Shown: positions 26,283 through 34,734, counted from the first letter of the stretch. The stretch is DNA of 64,000 nucleotides from Paracoccus liaowanqingii (GCF_004683865.2 NZ_CP038439.1:417501-481500), one strand, 5' to 3'. Numbers and translations: made by a program. Notes: generated by a model from the letters alone, not told the origin.

Positions 26283-27197
26283 ATGCGCGGACTGAACCTG
26301 ATGGCGCTGTGGCGCGGCCTGGCCGGGGCCGAGGGCGGCAAGGGTGACCGCATCGTGCCGCCGACCGGCTTCACGGCCCAGCTGACGCTGTTCTCGGCCG
26401 GGGCGATGGCGTTCCTGGCGGTCTTCGCGCTGGCTTTGGCGCTGGCGACGGGGCGGCTGGCGGATCGCTGGTCGCAGGAACTGGCGGGCAGCGTGACCAT
26501 CCGCGTCAGCGCCCCCGTGGCCCAGCAGGAGGCCGAGGTGCAATCCGCCCTGTCGATTTTGCAGACGACGCCGGGCGCGGGCCAGCCCCGCCTGCTGCCG
26601 CAGGACGAGCTGGCGCAGCTGCTGGAGCCGTGGTTCGGCCCCGACATGCCGGTCGATGCGCTGCCGGTGCCCGCGCTGATCGACCTGCCCGTGACGGGCG
26701 ACGATTTCGACGCCGAGGGCCTGCGCCTGCGGCTGGAGGCCGAGGCGCCCGGCGCGGTGCTGGACGACCATACCGAATGGCGTCGGCCGCTGGTCTCGGC
26801 GGCGCACCGGCTGCGGGTGCTGGGGATCGTGTCGCTGGTGCTGATCGGGGCGGCCTCGGCCGCGATGATCACGCTGGCGGCCAAGGCGGCGCTGGCGGCA
26901 AACGTGCAGGTGATCCGTGTGCTGCGCCTGATCGGGGCGCGCGACCTGACCATCGCCACGGCCTTCGTGCGCCGCTTCACCCGCCGCGCCGCGGTGGGAT
27001 CGGTGATCGGCACCCTGGCCGGGATGGGGGGCATCGCGCTGCTGCCCGATGCCAGTGCGGCGGGCGGGTTCCTGACGGGCCTGGGCTTTCACGGCTGGGA
27101 CTGGCTGATGCCTCTGACCATCCCGCTGGTCGCCGCCGGCGTGGGCTTCCTGGCGACGCGGTGGGCGGCCCTGAAGATGCTGGAGGCGGTGCGATGA
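26283..27197 (+). CDS. ftsX: Cell division membrane protein FtsX
   Basis: Integral partner of FtsE that couples ATP hydrolysis to periplasmic amidase activation. About 304 residues: a first helix (FSAGAMAFLAVFALALAL), a large periplasmic domain (GSVTIRVSAP...), and three C-terminal helices with VIRVLRLIGARDL in the cytoplasmic loop. ATG 26283 has AGGAG 9 bases upstream; a GTG at 26265 that overlaps the ftsE TGA as GTGA is the alternative. The 3' end overlaps plsC by 4 bp. Confidence 0.9.
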   Translation: MRGLNLMALWRGLAGAEGGKGDRIVPPTGFTAQLTLFSAGAMAFLAVFALALALATGRLADRWSQELAGSVTIRVSAPVAQQEAEVQSALSILQTTPGAGQPRLLPQDELAQLLEPWFGPDMPVDALPVPALIDLPVTGDDFDAEGLRLRLEAEAPGAVLDDHTEWRRPLVSAAHRLRVLGIVSLVLIGAASAAMITLAAKAALAANVQVIRVLRLIGARDLTIATAFVRRFTRRAAVGSVIGTLAGMGGIALLPDASAAGGFLTGLGFHGWDWLMPLTIPLVAAGVGFLATRWAALKMLEAVR

Positions 27198-28027
27198 GCG
27201 CCAGACCCGCGGCCACGGGTTCCACAGCCCGGCCCGGTCCGATGACGCCGCTGCAGCATCTGCGCAATCTTCTGTTCTATGTCCATATCGCTCTGGCGAC
27301 GCTGGTGATCGGGCTTCTGGGCCTGCCCGCCCTGCGGCAGGGGCGCGAGGGCGCCAACCGCATCGCCACGCGCTGGATCGCGCATCTGGTCTGGGCGGCG
27401 CGCGTCTACATGGGCCTGACCTGCGAGATCCGCGGCACGCCCCCCGCGGACGACTGCATCGTCGCCGCCAAGCACCAGTGCTTCTGGGACATCCTGATCA
27501 TCGCCCATGCCGTGCCCCGCCGCGCCTTCATCATGAAGCGCGAGGTCATGCGCGTGCCGATCATGGGCTGGTATGCGTGGAAGACCGGCTGCATTCCCAT
27601 CGACCGCAGCAAGGGCCGCAACGCGATGGCCGCCATCTCGACCACCATCAACGCGCGCATGGCCGCCGAGGGGCTGGGGCAGCTGATCATCTATCCCGAG
27701 GGGACGCGGACCCTGCCGGGACAGCGCCGCCCCTACAAGCAGGGGGTGGCGACGATCCGGTCGGGCACCGGCCTGCCGGTGGTGCCGGTCGCGGTGAACA
27801 CCGGCCTGTTCTGGCCGCGGGCTGGATGGGGCATCCGGTCGGGCCGGGCGGTGGTCGAGTTCCTGCCGGTCATCGGTCCCGACGTCCCCGCCGAGGGTCT
27901 GCTGCCCCGGCTGGAGGCCGAGATCGAGACCCATTCCGACCGGCTGATGGCCGAGGCGGGCCTCGTCCTGCCAGTCCCGGACGACGCGGATGGCGCCGCC
28001 CGGGACCAGGGTCACCTCAGCTCGTAA
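27194..28027 (+). CDS. plsC: 1-acyl-sn-glycerol-3-phosphate acyltransferase
   Basis: Makes phosphatidic acid from lysophosphatidic acid at the inner membrane. 277 residues: one or two N-terminal hydrophobic segments (FYVHIALATLVIGLLGLPAL), catalytic HxxxxD as HQCFWD (about residue 94), and the substrate motif IIYPEGTRT (about 167-173). ATG 27194 overlaps the ftsX stop as ATGA. Coupling of phospholipid synthesis to ftsEX is a frequent alphaproteobacterial arrangement. Its 3' end overlaps the convergent DUF1127-like gene by 16 bp. Confidence 0.93.
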   Translation: MSARPAATGSTARPGPMTPLQHLRNLLFYVHIALATLVIGLLGLPALRQGREGANRIATRWIAHLVWAARVYMGLTCEIRGTPPADDCIVAAKHQCFWDILIIAHAVPRRAFIMKREVMRVPIMGWYAWKTGCIPIDRSKGRNAMAAISTTINARMAAEGLGQLIIYPEGTRTLPGQRRPYKQGVATIRSGTGLPVVPVAVNTGLFWPRAGWGIRSGRAVVEFLPVIGPDVPAEGLLPRLEAEIETHSDRLMAEAGLVLPVPDDADGAARDQGHLSS

Positions 28028-28242
28028 TAGCGGGGGACATGCGGGCCGTCGGGTGGCAGGCCGATGTCGCGCCGCATGTGCGGGCTGAGCAGGTAGGGAT
28101 CGGGCGGCCGCGCCCGCCTGCGCCGCAGCAGCAGCGCCGCGCGGATCGCGGCCCAGAGGACCGCCGTTGCGCCGTGGCGGGCGATCAGGCGGTGGATGGC
28201 GGGCGCCAGGCGCGCGCTCTGCGGATGCAGGTCAGCAATCAT
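28012..28242 (-). CDS. Small DUF1127-like protein
   Basis: 76 residues. The N-terminal half contains HRLIARHGATAVLWAAIRAA and an Arg-rich stretch (LLLRRRRARPP); the C-terminal LSPHMRRDIGLPP matches the DUF1127 ending in which a 'DIGL' turn closes the domain. Small DUF1127 proteins have been linked to RNA and phosphate regulation in rhizobia and Rhodobacter, but the role here is unknown. GGAGAG upstream of ATG 28242 supports expression. The tail PPDGPHVPRYYELR extends past the usual family end. Confidence 0.7.
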   Translation of the reverse strand: MIADLHPQSARLAPAIHRLIARHGATAVLWAAIRAALLLRRRRARPPDPYLLSPHMRRDIGLPPDGPHVPRYYELR

Positions 28243-28604
28243 CGGGTCTCTCCGGAACAGGGACCGGCAAGGCCATCGGGGCCTTGATCGGTCGGTTTGG
28301 TCGGGGGTGGGGGGATGACGCCATGCGGACAGGCCCGCAGGAAAGCGGTCAGGTCAGGTCAGGTCATGGCGTCGGTGGGTCTGCCCGTGAGGGCGGCGAT
28401 CAGGACAGCTTGCGCTGTCGCGATGTACCGATGTGCATCCGGGCGGGGGTGAATTGCGTGTTGGTCATTCGCCCCTCCTTCTTGCGCATGGGTGCGGGCA
28501 GAGTTGCACGCTGGCGCAGCGCCCTGAATCGCACAATACCGCAAAGAAGGACAGCCACGCCATTTTGACGCGGCTGTGGCATTCGGGTCACAGAGATGTG
28601 AGGC
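28243..28604. other. 362-bp gap with a tandem 5-mer and a possible tiny gene
   Basis: Between the DUF1127-like gene and accA. It contains a short tandem of GTCAG units (about 3.5 copies at 28349-28366) and the small minus-strand frame described separately. No other gene, terminator or clear promoter is seen. Confidence 0.6.
28400..28468 (-). CDS. Possible 22-codon ORF, maybe a frameshifted small protein
   Basis: ATG 28468 is preceded by AGGAGGGGCGA, one of the best ribosome binding sites in the window, yet the frame gives only MTNTQFTPARMHIGTSRQRK plus two residues. A C5 run at codons 7-8 lies where adding one C would switch to a frame reading PDAHRYIATAQAVLIAAL and ending at 28359, giving a 36-residue helical peptide. 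This may be a real microprotein, a leader, or a small gene with a one-base deletion or sequencing error. Existence is uncertain. Confidence 0.35.
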   Translation of the reverse strand: MTNTQFTPARMHIGTSRQRKLS

Positions 28605-29567
28605 TCAGGCGGCGAGGCCCCGGGAGCCCATCGCCAGGAACTTGGCGCGGCGGTCCTTGACCAGGTCGGCGGGCTTGAGGCCCTTGAGATCGGCCAGCAT
28701 GGCGGCGATCTCGACCCCCACGGCGGCGATCGCGTCGGCAGGGGCCCGCTGCGCGCCGCCCAGGGGCTCGGGGATGATCGCGTCGATCACGGCCAGCTTC
28801 TTCAGGTCCTGCGCGGTCAGGCGCAGCGCCTCGGCGGCGTCGCGCATCTTCTCGGCATCCTTCCACAGGATCGAGGCGCAGCCCTCGGGCGAGATGACCG
28901 AATAGATCGAATGCTCCAGCATGGCGATGCGGTTGGCGGTGGCGAAGGCCACGGCGCCGCCCGATCCCCCCTCGCCGATGATGACGCTGACCAGCGGCAC
29001 GCCGATCTCGAGGCACTTCATCGTGCAGCGGGCGATCGCCTCGGACTGGCCGCGTTCCTCGGCGCCCTTGCCGGGATAGGCGCCGGGCGTGTCGACCAGC
29101 GTGATCACCGGCAGGCCGAAGCGATGGGCCATGTCCATCAGGCGGATGGCCTTGCGATAGCCCTCGGGTCGGGCCATGCCGAAATTGTGGTGGATGCGGG
29201 ACTTGGTGTCGTTGCCCTTCTCGTGGCCGATGACCATGCAGGGCGCGTCGTTGAAGCGCGCGATTCCGCCCATCACCGCATGGTCGTCGCCGAAGGCGCG
29301 GTCGCCCGCCAGCGGCGTGTAGTCGGTGAAGAGGGCCTGGATGTAGTCGCTGCAATGGGGCCGGTTGGGATGGCGCGCGACCTGCGTCTTGCGCCACGGA
29401 TCCAGCGCCTTGTAGAGATCGCGCAGAAGGTCGGCGGACTTGCGGTCCAGCGCCGCGGCCTCCTTCTCGACATCGACGGCCCCCTCGCCCTTGCGGGCCA
29501 TGGTGCGCAGTTCCTCGGCCTTGCCCTCGATGTCGGCGAGCGGCTTTTCGAAATCCAGATAGACCAT
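28605..29567 (-). CDS. accA: Acetyl-CoA carboxylase carboxyltransferase, alpha subunit
   Basis: With AccD transfers CO2 from carboxybiotin to acetyl-CoA to give malonyl-CoA for fatty acid synthesis. 320 residues, standard length. N-terminal helical part ([20 protein letters not shown]), then the crotonase-like fold with [20 protein letters not shown] and [15 protein letters not shown] forming the oxyanion and CoA site. ATG 29567 is chosen by homology of the [10 protein letters not shown] start; upstream in-frame codons read repeat copy C. Single gene on this strand. Confidence 0.96.
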   Translation of the reverse strand: MVYLDFEKPLADIEGKAEELRTMARKGEGAVDVEKEAAALDRKSADLLRDLYKALDPWRKTQVARHPNRPHCSDYIQALFTDYTPLAGDRAFGDDHAVMGGIARFNDAPCMVIGHEKGNDTKSRIHHNFGMARPEGYRKAIRLMDMAHRFGLPVITLVDTPGAYPGKGAEERGQSEAIARCTMKCLEIGVPLVSVIIGEGGSGGAVAFATANRIAMLEHSIYSVISPEGCASILWKDAEKMRDAAEALRLTAQDLKKLAVIDAIIPEPLGGAQRAPADAIAAVGVEIAAMLADLKGLKPADLVKDRRAKFLAMGSRGLAA

Positions 29568-29658
29568 GCGGGATGCCTTTGGGGTTCGGGTTGCGGGCTG
29601 TATAGGCCGGGCGGGACGGGGTTGCAACGCGGGCGGTGGGGGTGCGGTGGGGCGGGAA

Positions 29659-29729
29659 GGGGGGCGCTCGCGCCCCCCTCTTGGCCGTGCCGGCCAATTC
29701 ACCCCCCGAGGATATTTGGGCCAAGATGA
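29659..29729 (+). repeat. Composite hairpin/GAGGATATTT repeat, copy C
   Basis: Hairpin GGGGGGCG (29659-29666) with 29671-29678, a second hairpin TTGGCCG (29681-29687) with 29691-29697, then ACCCCCCGAGGATATTT followed by GGGCCAAGATGA. The core matches copies A and B, but the flank after ATATTT differs. It lies between accA and the aminotransferase gene, in the orientation opposite to both. Confidence 0.75.
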
Positions 29730-29738
29730 ACGGGCCGA

Positions 29739-29815
29739 AGGGGGGGCACCGGCTGTGCACCGGGGCGGCACCGAGCGTGCACAGGCCGTGCGCCGGCGTC
29801 GCGCGGAGGTGTCAC
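29739..29815. repeat. Array of seven degenerate 11-bp units (array 2)
   Basis: Contiguous 11-mers: AGGGGGGGCAC, CGGCTGTGCAC, CGGGGCGGCAC, CGAGCGTGCAC, AGGCCGTGCGC, CGGCGTCGCGC, GGAGGTGTCAC; the consensus is CGGCCGTGCAC. The last unit overlaps the stop codon of the aminotransferase gene. Same period and consensus as array 1 at 12434-12488, which likewise follows a leftward gene. Confidence 0.72.
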
Positions 29816-30996
29816 TGCAGGTCGGCGAAGGCCGATTGCAGGCGGGCGACGGCCTCGGTGATGCGGGCGCGGGGGGTGGCGATGTTGAAGCGCAGGAAGT
29901 CCGCGCCGCCGGTGCCGAAGGTCAGGCCGTGATTGGCGGCGATGCGGGCCGGTCCCTCGACCCGGGCGGTGACTTCGGCGGGCGTCATGCCGGTGCCCGA
30001 GAAGTCGACCCAGGAGAGATAGGTGGCCTGCAGCGGCATCGAGCGCAGCCCCGGGATCGCGTTCACGCCCGCGTCGAAGATGCGGCGGTTGCCGTCCAGA
30101 TAGGTCATCAGCGCATCGACCCATGCGGCGCCCTCGGGCGAATAGGCGGCGGCGACCATGTCCATGCCCAGCATCCCCACCGAGACGCCGCGCGCCGCCA
30201 GCGCATGGCGGAACCGCGCCCGCAGGTCGGGAGCGGCGATGATCGCGTTGCCCAGATGGGCGCCCGCGATGTTGAAGGTCTTGGTGGCCGAGGTCAGCGT
30301 CACCAGCCGGTCGGCGATGTCGGGGACCACGGTCGCCACCATCCGGTGGCGGGGGGCGCCGGGCATCACCAGATCGCAATGGATGTCGTCCGAGACGAGG
30401 ATCAGGTCGTGGCGGCGGCAGAACGCGGCCACCTCGGTCAGGTCCTCGGGCGACCAGACGCGGCCGCCGGGATTGTGAGGCGAGCAGAGGATCAGCAGCC
30501 GCTCGTGGCCCTTGAGCATCCCCTCCCATGCGGGCCAGTCCATGTGGTACTGGCCGTCCTGCAGCGCCAGGGGCAGTTCGACCAGGTCGCGGTCCGCCGC
30601 GCGGATCACCCGGGCGAAGGCGTGATAGACCGGGCTCATCACGATGACCCCGTCGCCGGGCCGGGTATAGGCGTCCAGCGCCATCGCCACGCCGTTCACC
30701 AGCCCGGCGCAGGTGGTGATCCAGTCGGTGTCGATCTGCCAGTCGTGGCGGGCGGCCATCCACCAGCGGATCGCCTGCAGATAGGGCGCGTTGGTGCCGG
30801 GATAGCCGTAGACGCCATGGCTGACCGCCGCCTGCACCGCCTCTTGCACCGCCGCGGGGGGCGCGAAGTCCATGTCGGCCACCCACATGGCCAGCCCGTC
30901 CTCGACCGAGACGCCATAGGCCGCCTGCATGTCGTCCCACTTGCTGCAGCGCGTGCCGCGCCGGTCGATGATCCTGTCGAAATCGGGGGCGGTCAT
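29812..30996 (-). CDS. MalY/PatB-type PLP aminotransferase or C-S lyase
   Basis: Fold type I PLP enzyme, 394 residues. [20 protein letters not shown] near residue 37 and [10 protein letters not shown] with the substrate Asn, VSDDIHCDL (Asp contacting PLP), and the Schiff-base Lys in [12 protein letters not shown] are the MalY/PatB signatures. Such enzymes act as cystathionine beta-lyases or as aminotransferases; sequence alone does not decide. ATG 30996 has AGGAG about 7 bases upstream. It is divergent from def (79 bp between starts) and carries an 11-bp repeat array immediately past its stop. Confidence 0.9.
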   Translation of the reverse strand: MTAPDFDRIIDRRGTRCSKWDDMQAAYGVSVEDGLAMWVADMDFAPPAAVQEAVQAAVSHGVYGYPGTNAPYLQAIRWWMAARHDWQIDTDWITTCAGLVNGVAMALDAYTRPGDGVIVMSPVYHAFARVIRAADRDLVELPLALQDGQYHMDWPAWEGMLKGHERLLILCSPHNPGGRVWSPEDLTEVAAFCRRHDLILVSDDIHCDLVMPGAPRHRMVATVVPDIADRLVTLTSATKTFNIAGAHLGNAIIAAPDLRARFRHALAARGVSVGMLGMDMVAAAYSPEGAAWVDALMTYLDGNRRIFDAGVNAIPGLRSMPLQATYLSWVDFSGTGMTPAEVTARVEGPARIAANHGLTFGTGGADFLRFNIATPRARITEAVARLQSAFADLQ

Positions 30997-31075
30997 GGAA
31001 GGCTCCTGCAGGTTGATTAAGCCTTGTCTAGCTGGGTTGTTGCGTCTGGTGAAGGCTTGGCCTAAATCCGGGGGC

Positions 31076-31597
31076 ATGAGCCTTCGACCGATCCTGATCC
31101 ATCCCGATCCGCGCCTGAAGAAGGCGGCCCAGCCCGTGGCCCGCATCACGCCCGAGATCGAGACGCTGGCCGCCGACATGCTGGCCACCATGTACGAGGC
31201 GCCCGGCATCGGTCTGGCCGCGCCGCAGATCGGCGTGGGCCTGCGGGTCTTCGTGATGGACGCCACCCGCGACCCCGAGGCCCCGCCCGCGCCGCTGGTC
31301 CTGATCAATCCCGAGGTGACCTGGACCTCGGAGGCGGCCAGCACCTACGAAGAGGGCTGCCTGTCGATCCCCGAGCAGTTCGGCGAGGTGACCCGCCCCG
31401 CGCAGGTGCGGATGCGCTGGCTGGGGCTGGACGGCCGGACGCATGACCGCGAGTTCGACGAGTTGTGGGCCACCTGCGCCCAGCACGAGCTGGATCATCT
31501 GGACGGCATCCTGTTCATCGACCACCTGTCGGCCATCAAGCGGCAGATGATCACCCGCCGCATGGTCAAGCTGAAGCGGGAAAGCGCCCGTGCGTGA
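31076..31597 (+). CDS. def: Peptide deformylase 1
   Basis: Removes the formyl group from nascent protein N termini. 173 residues with all three intact motifs: GIGLAAPQIG (about residue 44), EGCLSIP with the metal Cys, and QHELDHLDG with both metal His and the catalytic Glu. This is therefore the canonical active copy. ATG 31076 (MSLRPILIHPDPR) has a GGGGG upstream. Its 3' end overlaps def-like copy 2 by 8 bp. Copies 1-3 and fmt form one cluster. Confidence 0.96.
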   Translation: MSLRPILIHPDPRLKKAAQPVARITPEIETLAADMLATMYEAPGIGLAAPQIGVGLRVFVMDATRDPEAPPAPLVLINPEVTWTSEAASTYEEGCLSIPEQFGEVTRPAQVRMRWLGLDGRTHDREFDELWATCAQHELDHLDGILFIDHLSAIKRQMITRRMVKLKRESARA

Positions 31598-32105
31598 TCG
31601 CGCCGATGCCCCGGGCTGGGTCCGCCCCGCGCTGACGGGCGATCTGGCCGGTGGCACGGTGCATGATCTGGTCCTGTTTCCCGACCCGCGCCTGCAGATG
31701 CGCTGCGAGCCGGCGGGCTATCTGAGCAGCCCCGAACTGCGCCAGCTGGCCGCCGACCTGCTGGCGACCATGTATGCCTCAGGGGGCCGGGGGCTGGCCG
31801 CGCCGCAGATCGGCGTGGGGCGGCGGATCTTCGTCATGGATGCGGGTTGGAAGTCGGGCACGCCCGACCCGCTGGTCATGGCCGATCCCGAGATCCTGGT
31901 CCGCAGCCCGCTGACCGAGGCCGGGACGGAAAGCTGCCTTTCCATCCCCGACCGGCCGGTCGAGGTCGTGCGGCCCGTCTCGATCGGGCTGGCCTGGTAC
32001 GATCTGGACGGGCTCTACCGGCTGGAACAGCTGGACGGCCCGGCGGCGCGCATCGCGCAGCACGAGGCCGACCATCTGGACGGCCGCCTGATCGTGAGCG
32101 ACTGA
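31590..32105 (+). CDS. def: Peptide deformylase 2 (variant motif 2)
   Basis: Second deformylase paralogue, 171 residues, starting at GTG 31590 within the end of copy 1. It has GRGLAAPQIG and an intact QHEADHLDG, so both His ligands and the catalytic Glu remain. Motif 2 reads ESCLSIP instead of EGCLSIP: the metal Cys is kept but the preceding Gly is Ser. It carries an extra N-terminal segment of about 20 residues (DAPGWVRPALTGDLAGGTV) compared with copy 1. Activity is plausible but unproven. Confidence 0.88.
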   Translation: MRDRADAPGWVRPALTGDLAGGTVHDLVLFPDPRLQMRCEPAGYLSSPELRQLAADLLATMYASGGRGLAAPQIGVGRRIFVMDAGWKSGTPDPLVMADPEILVRSPLTEAGTESCLSIPDRPVEVVRPVSIGLAWYDLDGLYRLEQLDGPAARIAQHEADHLDGRLIVSD

Positions 32106-32106
32106 G

Positions 32107-32607
32107 ATGACCGCGCGCGCCTTCCTGCCCTATGCCGATCCGCGCCTGCATCGCGCGGCCGAGCCCGTCGAGGCGGTGACGGAAACCGTGCGGATGATCT
32201 GGGACGACATGGTCGACACGATGGAGGCGATGCCCGGCGTGGGCCTGGCCGCGCCGCAGATCGGGATCATGCTGCAGCTGGCGGTGGTCGACGCCTCGGA
32301 CAAGCGCGGGCAGGCGGTGCGGATGGCCAATCCGGTCGTGCTGCACGAAAGCGTCAAGCTGCGCAGCCATGACGAGGCCAGCCCGAACCTGCCCGGCGTC
32401 TCGGCCCCGGTCGAGCGGCCGCGCGCGGTGACGGTGCGGTTCCTGAACGAGCTGGGCGAGACCGAGGAGCGGGACTTCGTGGGCCTCTGGGCGACCTCTG
32501 TGCAGCATCAGATCGACCATCTGGCGGGGCGGCTTTATGTCGACCGGCTGACGCCTTTGCGCCGCAAGATGCTGGTCGCGAAATCGGCCAAGCTGGCGCG
32601 GCGCTGA
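32107..32607 (+). CDS. Peptide deformylase-like protein 3, probably inactive
   Basis: Third paralogue, 166 residues, starting one base after copy 2's stop. Motif 1 (GVGLAAPQIG) is intact. Motif 2 aligns as EASPNLPGV, so the metal-binding Cys is lost, and motif 3 is QHQIDHLAG, in which the catalytic Glu is Gln while both His remain. Loss of a metal ligand and the general base means classic deformylase activity is very unlikely. The fold is well kept, so a binding or regulatory role is possible. Spacing suggests translation coupled with copies 1 and 2. Confidence 0.9.
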   Translation: MTARAFLPYADPRLHRAAEPVEAVTETVRMIWDDMVDTMEAMPGVGLAAPQIGIMLQLAVVDASDKRGQAVRMANPVVLHESVKLRSHDEASPNLPGVSAPVERPRAVTVRFLNELGETEERDFVGLWATSVQHQIDHLAGRLYVDRLTPLRRKMLVAKSAKLARR

Positions 32608-32611
32608 TCGG

Positions 32612-32683
32612 AGGCCCCCTTGCCGGGCCTTCCTTGCCGGCCCCCCTTGCCGGAGCGCGGCGGCTCTTTCATTAAGGGGGCCT
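32612..32683. promoter_or_regulatory. Inverted repeat enclosing three CCTTGCCGG copies before fmt
   Basis: AGGCCCCCTT at 32612-32621 is perfectly complementary to AAGGGGGCCT at 32674-32683. Between them CCTTGCCGG occurs three times (32618-32626, 32632-32640, 32645-32653). The block lies in the 102-bp gap between the last def-like gene and fmt and would fold in the transcript just ahead of the fmt start. Confidence 0.55.
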
Positions 32684-32709
32684 TCTTGAACGGCAGACGG
32701 GGCAGGGCG

Positions 32710-33603
32710 ATGCGCGTGATCTTCATGGGAACTCCGGACTTCTCGGTGCCGGCGCTGCGGGCGATCGCCGCGCGCCATCAGGTCGTGGCGGTCTATTCCC
32801 AGCCTCCGCGCGCCGCCGGGCGGGGCCAGAAGCCGCGCCCCTCGCCCGTCCATCGCGCTGCCGAGGAGATGGGGATCGCCGTGCGCAAGCCTGCGCGCCT
32901 GCGCGACCCGGAGGCGCAGGCCGAGTTCGCGGCGCTGGAGGCCGATGTGGCGGTGGTCGTGGCCTATGGGCTGATCCTGCCGCAGCCCGTGCTGGACGCG
33001 CCGCGCTTGGGTTGCCTGAACATCCACGCCTCGATCCTGCCGCGCTGGCGGGGGGCGGCGCCGATCCACCGCGCGATCCTGGCGGGGGATGCCGAGACGG
33101 GCGTGGCGATCATGCAGATGGAGGCGGGGCTGGACACGGGGCCGGTGCTGGATCTGGCGCGTACCGCCATCGGGCCGGAGGAGACGACCGGCGGGGTGCA
33201 CGACCGTCTGTCGGAGATGGGCGCGGGGCTGATCGTCGAGGTGCTGGACCGGCTGCCGTTGCCCGCGACGGCCCAGCCCGAGGCGGGCGTGACCTATGCC
33301 GCCAAGATCGACAAGGCCGAGGCGCGGATCGACTGGACCGCCCCCGCCCTCGAGGTCGACCGGCAGATCCGGGGGCTGTCGCCCTTTCCGGGCGCCTGGT
33401 GCGAGATCGGCGGCGAGCGGGTCAAGCTGCTGGGCAGCCGCGTGACGGACGGATCGGGGGCGCCCGGCACGGTGCTGCCGGGGCTGGCCATCGCCTGCGG
33501 GTCGGGGGCCGTCCAAGTGACGCTGGCGCAGCGGGCGGGCAAGCGTGCGCTGCCGGTCGAGGAGCTGCTGCGGGGCTGGGATCTGCCGGCGCGGGTGGTG
33601 TGA
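32710..33603 (+). CDS. fmt: Methionyl-tRNA formyltransferase
   Basis: Formylates initiator Met-tRNA with 10-formyl-tetrahydrofolate. 297 residues: [16 protein letters not shown] start, catalytic Asn and His in [18 protein letters not shown] (about residue 103), catalytic Asp in [10 protein letters not shown] (about 142), and a smaller C-terminal tRNA-binding domain. ATG 32710 follows GGGGCAGGG. The gene lies downstream of three deformylase-type genes and completes the formylation/deformylation cycle. A structured leader is noted at 32612-32683. Confidence 0.96.
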   Translation: MRVIFMGTPDFSVPALRAIAARHQVVAVYSQPPRAAGRGQKPRPSPVHRAAEEMGIAVRKPARLRDPEAQAEFAALEADVAVVVAYGLILPQPVLDAPRLGCLNIHASILPRWRGAAPIHRAILAGDAETGVAIMQMEAGLDTGPVLDLARTAIGPEETTGGVHDRLSEMGAGLIVEVLDRLPLPATAQPEAGVTYAAKIDKAEARIDWTAPALEVDRQIRGLSPFPGAWCEIGGERVKLLGSRVTDGSGAPGTVLPGLAIACGSGAVQVTLAQRAGKRALPVEELLRGWDLPARVV

Positions 33604-33857
33604 GGGGGGTTCGGGCGGCGGGCTTGTGGGGGGTCGGATCGCAGGGCGGCGTGGCGCGCGGTTTGTTGGGGGGACAGGGCCTGTCATGCGCCCGTCCGGA
33701 GGTCAAAAATCGAGCAAGTAGGTGGAAGCCGGGTGTACCAGCCCTCTCTGGACGTGGACCTGACGGTCCGGGCGGCGGGCGTTAGGCGCGCAGGTGACGG
33801 CCCGGTGCAGGGCCTTGGCCGGGCGAGCGACCGGTCCAGACAACATCCCTGCGCGGG

Positions 33858-34601
33858 TCAGGCGGTCAGGTCGGCCTGACCCTCCGGCAGCAGATGGGGA
33901 TAGAAGGTCCGGTAGATCAGATCCTCCCTCTGCAGAAGGCGGGCCATCAGGGGGGCGGGCAGGTCGGTCGACAGTCCGGCGCCCCGGTCCGAGCGGTTGA
34001 TGCGGGGGCGCGGCGCCAGGAAGGCCTGCGCCGCCTCCAGATCGAACAGGTCGGGATGGCGGGCGACGAGGGTCTGCAGATCGGCCACCAGATGTTCCTG
34101 CCGCAGCGCCACGGACCAGAGGCGCAGGCGGGGATAGGCGGTGGGCAGGCCGTCGCGCGGCAGGCGCTTCAGCGTCGCCAGCGGCCATTTCACCGCCAGC
34201 AGCAGATGGCGGAAGGTCATCATGCCCATGTCGAACTTGTGGGCCACCGGCTCGAAGCTGTCATGCAGCAGCGGCGCGGTCTCGGGCTGCAGCAGGATCT
34301 CGACGAAGGTCTCGAAGGCCTCCTGCGTGGGCTGATAGACCTCGGCCACGCCGTGATCCTTAAGGCGGTGATAGAGCCCGCCTTTGCCGTCCAGCCCGTA
34401 GCGGAACAGCGACAGGTATTGCGACGCGGGCTCGCGCACCGAGATGACGCCGACCGCGCCGGGGGCCAGCTTGCGGCGCAGGCGGTCGTGCTGGTGGTAA
34501 TGGATCTGCGGCCTGCGGCAGCAGGCCTGCAGGAAGGCGGTCACGAAGGTCGAGCCGGTCTTCTGCACGTCCAGATAGACGAGGCCGTCAAAGAGAAGCA
34601 T
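33858..34601 (-). CDS. Sulfotransferase-like protein
   Basis: 247 residues. YLDVQKTGSTFVTAFLQA near residue 9 resembles the 5'-phosphosulfate loop of PAPS-dependent sulfotransferases (the KTGST form is common in bacterial members), and VISVREPASQYLSLFRYG near residue 52 matches the 3'-phosphate binding Arg-Ser segment. No signal peptide. Target unknown: it could modify a polysaccharide or lipid, or bind nucleotide without transfer. It stands alone between fmt and secA with no neighbour that hints at substrate. Flanks hold no other gene (33604-33857 is empty). Confidence 0.7.
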   Translation of the reverse strand: MLLFDGLVYLDVQKTGSTFVTAFLQACCRRPQIHYHQHDRLRRKLAPGAVGVISVREPASQYLSLFRYGLDGKGGLYHRLKDHGVAEVYQPTQEAFETFVEILLQPETAPLLHDSFEPVAHKFDMGMMTFRHLLLAVKWPLATLKRLPRDGLPTAYPRLRLWSVALRQEHLVADLQTLVARHPDLFDLEAAQAFLAPRPRINRSDRGAGLSTDLPAPLMARLLQREDLIYRTFYPHLLPEGQADLTA

Positions 34602-34700
34602 GGGAGGGATCCGTCGTGCGCCCGGCAGGGGCGGCGGTCATGGGGGCAGGGTGCCGCTCCGTCAACGCGCGATGCGCCGCCGGGGTCCGGCGAAAGGCAA

Positions 34701-34734
34701 ACAACCCGCCGGGCCTTATGGCCCCGCGGGTTGT
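34701..34734 (-). terminator. Terminator of secA
   Basis: ACAACCCGC (34701-34709) with GCGGGTTGT (34726-34734), enclosing a further 5-bp stem GGGCC/GGCCC around TTAT. Read leftward it lies 33 bp past the secA stop and is followed by TTGCC. Long, nearly perfect hairpin. Confidence 0.8.

Noticed and set aside
28349..28366. GTCAG tandem as a functional iteron
   Set aside because: Only about 3.5 copies of a 5-mer; no replication gene nearby and it partly overlaps a possible reading frame.
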